From the NCBI GenBank assembly GCA_947306375.1, contig CAMZGJ010000081.1, positions 1 to 5,027 of the forward strand: DNA of 5,027 nt, written 5' to 3'. The notes under the pieces were generated by a model. It was not told the DNA's origin. It saw only the letters and a program-made list of their open reading frames with translations, and ran no database searches. Positions 1-5,027 of this stretch are shown in pieces. A program made the position numbers and the translations under genes. Numbering within the stretch: the stretch's first letter is position 1; each line of letters starts with the position of its first letter. Origin of the DNA: an uncultured Spirochaetales bacterium. GTDB lineage: Bacteria > Spirochaetota > Spirochaetia > Sphaerochaetales > Sphaerochaetaceae.

Positions 1-1303
1 TGAATGCATAATAGTCTCCCACTGACATTCCGGACCTTATGGCTGCAACATATATTACCACGGCACCCAGAAGCGGGATAATCCTGGCAACGGCCTTGGA
101 AACCTTTATGAATGCCGGCGGATTGTACAGAAGCTCCGCCTGCCGGGCGTAGGCCTTTCCCCACTTGGCAAAAGCACGGCTTTCAGCACCGGAAAGCCTT
201 ATCTTCTCAATGCCGGAGATAAAGGAATAGGACAGTCCGCTCTCCTTTGCAGACAGCTCCATCTGTTTTACGTTTATCTTTGCCCTGAGAACAAGGGTAA
301 TAATGTCCGTTGCAATCACAAGAAGCGTGACAATCAGGGCAGGAACCGCCACAGGGGCTGCAAATGTGAATATCTGGAAAACGTACAGCATGGAGATTCC
401 GGCTGCAAACAGACCGGCAAAGCCCATGTCTATAAGGTTCCCGGCAAGAAGAGACATATAGGAAACTCTTCTTCCCAGATCACCTGCCGAGTATTCTTTG
501 AAAAAGGAGCTGGGCAGGGAGAGAACCCTCATCATTGTTGCTGATTCAAGGGTCAGGTTCACACCCAGAGAAATCTTTTTCAGGTACAGATCCTGAACAA
601 CCGAGAACAGAAACTTTCCCACGGAGGCACAGAATATGAAAACCGCCACCGCAGCAAGAGCGGAAGCAGAGCCCGAGGGAATGACTGAAGAAAAGAGGTT
701 TCTTGAAAGAAGCGGAAGCAGCATGCCGGCAAACACCGCCACAACACCGAAGACAAGGTAGCCGGCAAGGGCCTTTTTGTCCACTGAATCCAGAATATAG
801 CGGTACAACGTCCTGACTGTCAGTTTCTCATTTGGAAGCGGCTTGTAGAACACAAAGGCCTCATCCGCAAACAGCTTTTCACCCTGCCTGTCCACATGAG
901 CGTAATTTCCCGTTGCGGGATTGAGGTATCTGTACCCCTTCACCCCGTCCGGAATAAGGGCAACGGGCATTCCGCCGTCCCTGAACGTGGTAAGCATGGC
1001 TCCGGATGCGTCCTTGCTCCATCTCTCTCTGAGAACAACCTCCCTGGTCATAATTCCGGACGGCCGGAGAAGATACTCAAGAATGTCGTCCAGAGACTTT
1101 ATTTCTTCGGGGACTTCCCTCTGTTTAACATGGTAGAAATCCAGAATCTCAGCCACGGCGTCGGAAGTCTGTTCCTTCCCGTCATGAAGGGCGGCGCTGA
1201 TTTTCTTTCCCGTTACTGAGCCTGCTATCTGCAGACAGGAATCCTCAAATGCCTCCCTGTCCGCTTTATTTCTCAATTCAATCTGTTCCTCAAACCAACT
1301 CAA
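1..1303 (-). CDS. NHLP-type peptide export ABC transporter, permease/ATPase subunit (partial, 3' part cut by window edge)
   Basis: This is the second ABC exporter subunit of an NHLM/NHLP bacteriocin-type secretion locus; 434 codons are visible and the frame is open to the window edge. The start is taken as TTG at 1303-1301. It gives the N-terminus MSWFEEQIELRNKADREAF, which resembles the start of this family, and AGAGGAG (1321-1315) lies 11 nt upstream. No in-frame ATG fits. Residues 1 to about 165 are a soluble N-terminal region; a GMPVALIPDG...GYRYLNPATG stretch (about 111-132) recalls a C39-like fold, but no catalytic Cys motif precedes it. Hydrophobic membrane segments begin at about residue 178 (KALAGYLVFGVVAVFAGMLL) and continue as an ABC exporter transmembrane domain, including an IRLSGAESRAFAKWG coupling-type region. 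The ATPase domain would lie beyond position 1 and cannot be checked. The gene follows the C39 exporter by 33 nt, so the two are probably co-transcribed. The family call rests on protein resemblance and context; the substrate is unknown. Confidence 0.85.
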   Translation of the reverse strand, partial: MSWFEEQIELRNKADREAFEDSCLQIAGSVTGKKISAALHDGKEQTSDAVAEILDFYHVKQREVPEEIKSLDDILEYLLRPSGIMTREVVLRERWSKDASGAMLTTFRDGGMPVALIPDGVKGYRYLNPATGNYAHVDRQGEKLFADEAFVFYKPLPNEKLTVRTLYRYILDSVDKKALAGYLVFGVVAVFAGMLLPLLSRNLFSSVIPSGSASALAAVAVFIFCASVGKFLFSVVQDLYLKKISLGVNLTLESATMMRVLSLPSSFFKEYSAGDLGRRVSYMSLLAGNLIDMGFAGLFAAGISMLYVFQIFTFAAPVAVPALIVTLLVIATDIITLVLRAKINVKQMELSAKESGLSYSFISGIEKIRLSGAESRAFAKWGKAYARQAELLYNPPAFIKVSKAVARIIPLLGAVVIYVAAIRSGMSVGDYYAF

Positions 1304-1314
1304 AACAGTATCTA

Positions 1315-1321
1315 CTCCTCT
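1315..1321 (-). promoter_or_regulatory. Ribosome binding site that decides the TTG start of the second ABC subunit
   Basis: The minus strand reads AGAGGAG here, 11 nt before the TTG at 1303-1301. The only nearby ATG (1340-1338) overlaps the stop of the upstream gene as ATGA but is in another frame and reaches a stop after 16 codons. The strong Shine-Dalgarno site and the family-like N-terminus therefore favour TTG. Confidence 0.7.
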
Positions 1322-1336
1322 GAAACAAGGTATTTG

Positions 1337-3529
1337 TCATTCACTGGTGACAAGCCTGGTGTACAGGCCGTCAAGCTTCATAAGCTCATCATGAGTCCCG
1401 CGCTCGGCTATCCGTCCTTTGTCAAGGACGATAATCTCATCACAGTCGCGTATGGTGGAAAGCCTGTGGGCAATGACCACGCAGGTTATTCCCCTGTCCT
1501 TTATTGACTCCACAACATCATGTTCTGTCTGGGCATCGAGGGCACTTGTGGCCTCATCCATTATGACAATGGAAGGATCCTGGGCCAGGACCCTGGCAAT
1601 CTCCAGGCGCTGTCTCTGACCTCCGGAAAGGTCTCTTCCGCCCTCTGCAAGCCTGTAGCGGTAGCCGCCTTCACGCTCCATTATGTCATCGTGAATCTGG
1701 GCGTCCCTGGCGGCCATTATCATCTCAAAATCCTCAATTGAGGTGTCCCACATCTTAATATTGTTGGCAATTGTGTCCTCAAACAGGATTATGTTCTGGT
1801 CCACAACCGCAACGGAGCCCGTGAAGACGTCTCTGTCAATCTTGTCTATGGGCTTTCCGTCAAACAGAATTTCCCCCTCCCACGGCCTGTAAAGACCTGA
1901 GAGAAGCCTGCTCATTGTGCTCTTTCCGCATCCGGAGCTGCCCACTATGGCAACGCTCTTTCCCGATTCCAGGTTCAGATTGAAGTCCGTAATCAGAGGC
2001 TCTGCCAGACTTGAGTACCCGAATTTGACATCCTTGACGGTAATCTGTCCTGTAAGCTTTGTCCTTTCCTCTTTTGGCTTTCTGCGCTTGGCACCGGAGA
2101 ACATGTAGTCCTCGGGATACTCCATTACGTCATCTATGCGTTCCATGTCGGTACGCATCTCCTGCATCTGGCGTCCGGCCTCCGCAAGTGTCTCCGAAGG
2201 AAGGAAGAACTTTGTCATCAGGGCCGAGAAGGCCAGGACCATACCGGGTGTGAAACTGCCCTTTATTACAAGGTACGCACCCAATACCAGAATAAGATTG
2301 CCGGTGAGCTCCATTATTATCTGCGGAAGCTTTCCCGCCCTGGCGTCAAGGCGTGCAAACTCAACGTTCTGGGTGTTCACACCCGCCTGATAGCCGGCCC
2401 ATTTGCAGAAGAAACTGTTTTCAGCTCCGCTGCTCTTTATGGTCTCTATCATGTCCACACCGTTCAGCGTGGCAGCATAGAGTTTGGCCTCGTTTCTGAG
2501 CATTATGCGCATGAGGTTGGTTCTTTTGCGTCCCACCAGACCGGTCACAAACAGATTCAGAATAACAAAGAACAGGCCTATGAGCGTCATTGTGACGGAG
2601 TACCTGAGCATTACAACAAAGTAGAACACCAGCATGACAATGTTGATGAAAAGCGGCGCAAGCATGTTGACCAGGCGGTCAGCTATCTGTGCGCTGGATT
2701 CCCTTCTCTGCTCAATGTCTCCGGCCATTCTCTGTGAGAAGAACCGCATGGGCAGATGCAGCACATGCCAGAAGAAACCGGTGTTCTCGGTTGCGGCAAA
2801 CTTTCCGCTGATTCTGAATGAATTGTAGGAAAGCAGCCATGCGGTCACTGCCTCCATAAAGGTGAAACCGCAAAGCATGAGAATAAACGGAATTACCGAA
2901 TCCGGATTGCCTCCGCCCAGAAGGTTATCCAGGAAGAACCGGGACATTGCGGCAGAGATTATTCCCAAAAGGGACAGGATTGCCGTGGCTACGGCAACAA
3001 ACCTCATCTCGTTCTCCGTCTTCTTCATTCTCTTTGCGGCAAAGGCAAGTATGCTCTTGGGAGAGCCGGACGGCTTGAAAGATGCTCCGGGAGAGAACAT
3101 AAGACACACGCCGGTAAAGCACTCGTCAAACTCCCTTTCGGATATGACAATATCTCCCCTTTCCGGGTCATTTATGTAAAATCTGTTCTTCCTGAAGCCC
3201 TTGAGTACTACAAAATGGTCAAAATTCCAGTGAATTATGCAGGGAAAATCCGCTTCCTGCTTGAGCTGCTGCGGCTCCATGCTGTATCCGCGGGCCTCAA
3301 GACCATGGTTTCTGGCAACTCTTGCTATATTGCCTGCCTTGACTCCGTCTCTGGATACTCCGCAGTCTTCCCTTATCTTTTCCAGGGGAATCCATTTGCC
3401 GTAATAGGCAAGCACCATTGTAAGACAGGCTGCCCCGCACTCCAGAGCCTCCATCTGCAAAATGACAGGCACATTTGCAACGCCTTTGGTCAGCGGCTGC
3501 CTTATCTTCCTGCTTTTTCCGTCACTCAT
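1337..3529 (-). CDS. NHLP family peptidase C39 / permease / ATPase, leader-cleaving peptide exporter
   Basis: This 730-residue inner-membrane exporter cuts the leader from a ribosomally made peptide and drives its export with ATP. Residues about 17-148 are a peptidase C39 domain: Gln25 (oxyanion hole), Cys31 in ALECGAACLTMVL, His105 in NFDHFVVLKGF and Asp121 in YINDPERG form a complete papain-like triad. Residues about 175-460 carry the membrane domain with roughly six hydrophobic segments. The C-terminal ATPase has Walker A GSSGCGKST (530-538), Q-loop Gln578, signature LSGGQ (634-638), Walker B IVIMDE (Asp658, Glu659), a D-loop SALD and switch His688, so it should be catalytically active. 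Length and layout match the NHLP peptidase/permease/ABC family (TIGR03796-like). The ATG at 3529 lies 9 nt after the stop of the HlyD-like gene; its Shine-Dalgarno is weak, suggesting translational coupling. A lantibiotic or lactococcin-type C39 exporter is the alternative, but the NHLP-type HlyD N-terminus and the paired second ABC subunit favour NHLM. Confidence 0.93.
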   Translation of the reverse strand: MSDGKSRKIRQPLTKGVANVPVILQMEALECGAACLTMVLAYYGKWIPLEKIREDCGVSRDGVKAGNIARVARNHGLEARGYSMEPQQLKQEADFPCIIHWNFDHFVVLKGFRKNRFYINDPERGDIVISEREFDECFTGVCLMFSPGASFKPSGSPKSILAFAAKRMKKTENEMRFVAVATAILSLLGIISAAMSRFFLDNLLGGGNPDSVIPFILMLCGFTFMEAVTAWLLSYNSFRISGKFAATENTGFFWHVLHLPMRFFSQRMAGDIEQRRESSAQIADRLVNMLAPLFINIVMLVFYFVVMLRYSVTMTLIGLFFVILNLFVTGLVGRKRTNLMRIMLRNEAKLYAATLNGVDMIETIKSSGAENSFFCKWAGYQAGVNTQNVEFARLDARAGKLPQIIMELTGNLILVLGAYLVIKGSFTPGMVLAFSALMTKFFLPSETLAEAGRQMQEMRTDMERIDDVMEYPEDYMFSGAKRRKPKEERTKLTGQITVKDVKFGYSSLAEPLITDFNLNLESGKSVAIVGSSGCGKSTMSRLLSGLYRPWEGEILFDGKPIDKIDRDVFTGSVAVVDQNIILFEDTIANNIKMWDTSIEDFEMIMAARDAQIHDDIMEREGGYRYRLAEGGRDLSGGQRQRLEIARVLAQDPSIVIMDEATSALDAQTEHDVVESIKDRGITCVVIAHRLSTIRDCDEIIVLDKGRIAERGTHDELMKLDGLYTRLVTSE

Positions 3530-3538
3530 ACCCTAATC

Positions 3539-3769
3539 TCACTTTGAAGGCAGAATATATGTTACGGGAGCCACAGTCGTACTTCCGGACGGTGTGTTCA
3601 CCGTAATGCGGCCGAACACGCTCCAGACTATTGTTCCCGCCAGGATGAGCAGGACGGCAATGAGAATTACCCAGATTCCGGGTGTGGTTGTCTTGATATA
3701 ATCATCAATCTTGTCCGGGGAGGAAATCCTTTTCAGGCTCTTCTCCCGGAAAATTTTCTTATTCTTCAT
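3539..3769 (-). CDS. Short NHLP-type HlyD-like secretion protein (membrane anchor only, possibly internally deleted)
   Basis: This 76-residue protein has a basic N-terminus, the segment REKSLKRISSPDKIDDYIKT (residues 8-27), a TTPGIW motif and a single strong membrane segment (about 32-52), ending in WSVFGRI. That order is typical of the N-terminus of HlyD-like membrane fusion proteins in NHLM bacteriocin loci, which usually exceed 200 residues with coiled-coil, lipoyl-like and beta-barrel parts. Here only about 22 residues follow the membrane segment before a TGA. The next gene starts 9 nt later, so a simple frameshift cannot hide the missing body. Either an internal deletion kept both ends, the final APVTYILPSK being a plausible native C-terminus, or this is a genuine minimal form. 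The start is supported by GAGGA (3780-3776) 6 nt before the ATG. It is the first gene of the exporter operon. Its relation to the family is well supported; whether it functions is unknown. Confidence 0.75.
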   Translation of the reverse strand: MKNKKIFREKSLKRISSPDKIDDYIKTTTPGIWVILIAVLLILAGTIVWSVFGRITVNTPSGSTTVAPVTYILPSK

Positions 3770-3775
3770 AATAAG

Positions 3776-3780
3776 TCCTC
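3776..3780 (-). promoter_or_regulatory. Ribosome binding site of the short HlyD-like gene
   Basis: The minus strand reads GAGGA followed by a 6-nt AT-rich spacer and ATG. The good site and spacing argue that this short gene is translated, whatever its function. Confidence 0.65.
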
Positions 3781-3787
3781 ATGCTTA

Positions 3788-3801
3788 ATTATAGTATTAT
3801 A
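3788..3801 (-). promoter_or_regulatory. Candidate promoter -10 region of the exporter operon (two TATAAT boxes)
   Basis: The minus strand contains two exact TATAAT hexamers, at 3801-3796 and 3793-3788, 18-30 nt before the HlyD-like ATG. Either would give a very short leader of about 12-20 nt. No convincing -35 TTGACA lies 16-18 nt upstream of either box, so the promoter may be weak, activator-dependent or use another sigma factor. The call rests on the hexamers and position alone. Confidence 0.45.
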
Positions 3802-3911
3802 TCAAATGGAGCCCGTATTTCCATGTATTTTTGCCGCATCTCTTTCTGAGCTTTCCGTTTTTTACCGATGGAGAGTAGTATAAAAAGCCGGGTTTTGAGG
3901 GGAATTTATGC

Positions 3912-3937
3912 CTTGAATTTACACTCTAAATGCAACA
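3912..3937 (+). repeat. Left terminal inverted repeat (IRL) of the IS30-like element
   Basis: The sequence begins CTTGAATT and ends AAATGCAACA. It matches the reverse complement of 4982-5007 at 21 of 26 positions: the outer 8 and inner 10 bases are identical, with mismatches clustered in the middle. This pattern fits transposase binding to an inner block and cleavage at a conserved tip. Confidence 0.82.
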
Positions 3938-3967
3938 GTAAGAAAAAATGAAGTGACCCATGAGCTC

Positions 3968-3976
3968 TGATAGAAT
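3968..3976 (+). promoter_or_regulatory. Candidate extended -10 promoter of the transposase gene
   Basis: TGATAGAAT matches an extended -10 (TGnTAnAAT) element about 36 nt before the ATG at 4012. No clear -35 is seen, which extended -10 promoters can tolerate. Transcription would start near 3983, downstream of the left arm of the 3953-4020 inverted repeat, so native transcripts would escape the stem. This is a motif match only. Confidence 0.35.
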
Positions 3977-4001
3977 GGTGTTTGCTACAACAACTTTCAT
4001 C

Positions 4002-4006
4002 GGAGG
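4002..4006 (+). promoter_or_regulatory. Ribosome binding site of the IS30 transposase
   Basis: GGAGG sits 5 nt before the ATG at 4012 and decides this start over the in-frame TTG at 3982, which would add ten residues (MLQQLSSEAK) and has no comparable site upstream. Confidence 0.7.
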
Positions 4007-4011
4007 CAAAA

Positions 4012-4998
4012 ATGGGTCACCACACTCATCTTACACTGGAAGAGCGAGAAATGATAATGGCTTTCTACCATGAAGGCCGAGGTATTTGCGAGATTGCAAG
4101 GTTAATTGGGAGGGACAAAAGTACAATCTCGAGAGAGTTAAAGCGAAATCATCTTTGGTTGCATGTTTACATTGCAGTACGTGCACAACAAATGTATGTA
4201 AACAGACGGGTTGATTGCAGACCGCACATGAGGCTTGAGAATCCAGAGTTGTTTCACATAGTAAGAAAACAGTTCTTAGAACATAAATGGTCACCGGAAC
4301 AGATTGCAAACAGAATTGCTTTGGAGAGACCAGATTTAAGAATTAGCACAAATACCATCTACCGTGCGATTTACAGACACTTGATAGATTACAACAAGTA
4401 TGTTTACGACAAGGGTCTTGCTCTCAGATTGCGACACAAAGGAAAACATAGACACAAGCGTGGAGAAGTAGAACTACGGGGCAAGATTAAGATTTCTAAC
4501 AATCTTTCTGAAAGACCCGATGCAGCAAACAAACGGCTTCGTTTGGGTGACTGGGAAGCTGACACTGTTGTTGGAAAAGATGGAGGTTCTTGCGTTGTTT
4601 CCCTTGTGGACAGAAAGAGTCGTTACCTACTGCTTGGAACACCAACAGAGAAGAAAGCTAAGCCTGTCTGCAATTCAATGATTCTGATGCTTACGGGTCA
4701 TCCTCTGGAGACTGTTACGCCAGATAGAGGAAAAGAATTTGGATCTCATAATGAGGTTACAAAAGCATTAGGAGTGCCTATTTACTTTCCTCTTCCCCGG
4801 CATCCTTGGGACAGGGGTACAAATGAAAACACCAATGGTTTGATACGAGAGTACATACCCAAAAGATGTGATTTAAAGCAGTTCACAGATTCAACGATTA
4901 GATGGATCCAGAATGAATTAAATATGAGACCACGCAAATGCCTTGGTTTCAGAACACCTCATGAGGTCTATTTTTCAGAGGTGTTGCATTTGGTTTGA
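4012..4998 (+). CDS. IS30 family transposase
   Basis: This 328-residue DDE transposase cuts and joins the ends of its own element. An N-terminal helix-turn-helix (about residues 6-46, LTLEEREMIMAFYHEG...STISRELKRN) matches the HTH_38 domain that binds the inverted repeats. A linker contains WSPEQIANRIAL and TNTIYRAIY, as in IS30 relatives. The catalytic core holds Asp184 (GDWEADTVVG), Asp238 (TPDRGKEF) and Glu272 (RGTNENTNGLIREY), with 33 residues between the last Asp and the Glu, the DD(33)E spacing of IS30. No frameshift or stop interrupts it, so it should be active. ATG at 4012 is preferred because of GGAGG 5 nt upstream and because the protein then starts directly before the family's LTLEERE-like region. 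Its last five codons overlap the right inverted repeat. It is transcribed divergently from the peptide exporter operon. Confidence 0.95.
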   Translation: MGHHTHLTLEEREMIMAFYHEGRGICEIARLIGRDKSTISRELKRNHLWLHVYIAVRAQQMYVNRRVDCRPHMRLENPELFHIVRKQFLEHKWSPEQIANRIALERPDLRISTNTIYRAIYRHLIDYNKYVYDKGLALRLRHKGKHRHKRGEVELRGKIKISNNLSERPDAANKRLRLGDWEADTVVGKDGGSCVVSLVDRKSRYLLLGTPTEKKAKPVCNSMILMLTGHPLETVTPDRGKEFGSHNEVTKALGVPIYFPLPRHPWDRGTNENTNGLIREYIPKRCDLKQFTDSTIRWIQNELNMRPRKCLGFRTPHEVYFSEVLHLV

Positions 4999-5007
4999 CA
5001 ATTCAAG
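4982..5007 (-). repeat. Right terminal inverted repeat (IRR) of the IS30-like element
   Basis: The reverse complement begins CTTGAATT and ends AAATGCAACA, matching the left repeat at 21 of 26 positions. It overlaps the transposase stop codon at 4996-4998, so the gene runs into the end of the element. The remaining 20 bases to the window edge (5008-5027) are A+T rich and hold nothing recognisable. Confidence 0.82.
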
Positions 5008-5027
5008 ATTATAAAATGAACAAAAAA

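Larger units (their letters stand above)
3953..4020 (+). promoter_or_regulatory. Potential long-range stem sequestering the transposase start codon
   Basis: GTGACCCAT (3953-3961) is an exact reverse complement of ATGGGTCAC (4012-4020), which begins with the transposase ATG. A 50-nt loop separates the arms. A second short pairing, TTTGC (3981-3985) with GCAAA (4006-4010), could cover the edge of the GGAGG site. The stem could form only in RNA that begins upstream of 3953, so it may limit translation from read-through transcripts, as is known for IS10 and IS50. The pairing is seen directly; the role is inferred. Confidence 0.4.
3912..5007 (+). mobile_element. IS30-family insertion sequence, about 1.1 kb, complete
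   Basis: One transposase gene of the IS30 type is flanked by imperfect 26-bp inverted repeats (3912-3937 and 4982-5007), giving an element of 1096 bp, a usual size for the family. The element is visibly richer in A+T than the exporter genes to its left, consistent with a separate origin. IS30 elements usually duplicate 2-3 bp of target; the bases just outside the repeats (TGC at left, ATT at right) do not match, so either the true tips differ slightly or the flanks have recombined. The left end lies about 110 bp upstream of the operon's candidate -10 boxes, so the insertion could have displaced upstream control sequences or a precursor gene. Confidence 0.85.

Noticed and set aside
580..768. 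62-codon minus-strand frame
   Set aside because: It is in a different frame within the membrane domain of the ABC subunit; its composition reflects the shifted hydrophobic coding sequence.
896..1219. Plus-strand open frames of 107 and 71 codons
   Set aside because: They lie antisense to the second ABC subunit, whose minus-strand frame gives clear family sequence; their translations show no recognisable domain or good ribosome site.
1290..1340. ATG at 1340 as start of the second ABC subunit
   Set aside because: It is out of frame with the ABC coding sequence and stops after 16 codons.
1419..3547. Several plus-strand frames of 63-110 codons and a minus-strand frame at 2925-3122
   Set aside because: All overlap the 730-residue C39 exporter, which has intact motifs throughout; none has independent support.
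3838..3900. Rho-independent terminator between the two blocks
   Set aside because: T- and A-rich runs are present, but no GC-rich stem directly precedes a T tract on either strand.
3770..3981. Possible precursor peptide gene in the gap
   Set aside because: No frame in the gap begins with a ribosome site and shows a leader-like sequence with a double-glycine-type end.
3982..4011. TTG start extending the transposase by ten residues
   Set aside because: GGAGG at 4002-4006 is correctly placed for ATG at 4012, and the extension has no ribosome site and no family resemblance.
4031..4309. 92-codon minus-strand frame
   Set aside because: It is antisense to the IS30 transposase and shows no domain; it is a shadow frame.

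Overview
The window holds two unrelated blocks. Positions 1 to about 3770 carry, all on the minus strand, the export part of an NHLM/NHLP-type (nitrile hydratase leader microcin, nif11-like) peptide secretion locus. Positions 3912-5007 carry an apparently complete IS30-family insertion sequence on the plus strand. No taxonomic marker is present. Moderate GC in the exporter genes, frequent AGG/AGA and ATA codons, Shine-Dalgarno sites and TATAAT-like boxes fit a Clostridia-like bacterium (for example Lachnospiraceae). A spirochaete such as Treponema is not excluded, so this is a weak inference.

Reading the minus strand in its transcription direction, a promoter-like AT-rich stretch (about 3788-3801) leads into three tightly spaced genes. 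(1) A 76-residue protein looks like the N-terminal anchor of an NHLP-system HlyD-like secretion protein but lacks the usual periplasmic/extracellular body. (2) A 730-residue peptidase-permease-ATPase has an intact C39 Cys/His/Asp triad and a complete set of ABC motifs. (3) The second NHLP exporter subunit starts at a TTG codon and runs off the left edge before its ATPase domain. The gaps are 9 and 33 nt, which indicates one operon. In the known family the C39 exporter removes the leader of a ribosomally made peptide at a double-glycine-type site while moving it across the membrane. The second ABC subunit and the HlyD-like protein complete the export apparatus. No precursor peptide or modification enzyme is visible here; these would have to lie outside the window.

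The IS30-like element is bounded by 26-bp imperfect inverted repeats (21 of 26 positions match), the right one overlapping the end of the transposase gene. The transposase has a complete DDE triad. A 9-bp inverted repeat places the transposase start codon in a possible long-range stem that would form only in transcripts entering from outside the element. The element is visibly more A+T rich than the exporter genes and lies divergently just upstream of the exporter operon.

The 212-bp gap between the two coding blocks (3770-3981) holds the operon promoter, the left end of the element and the transposase leader. The points most worth following are the reduced HlyD-like protein and the predicted start-codon-sequestering stem of the IS element.
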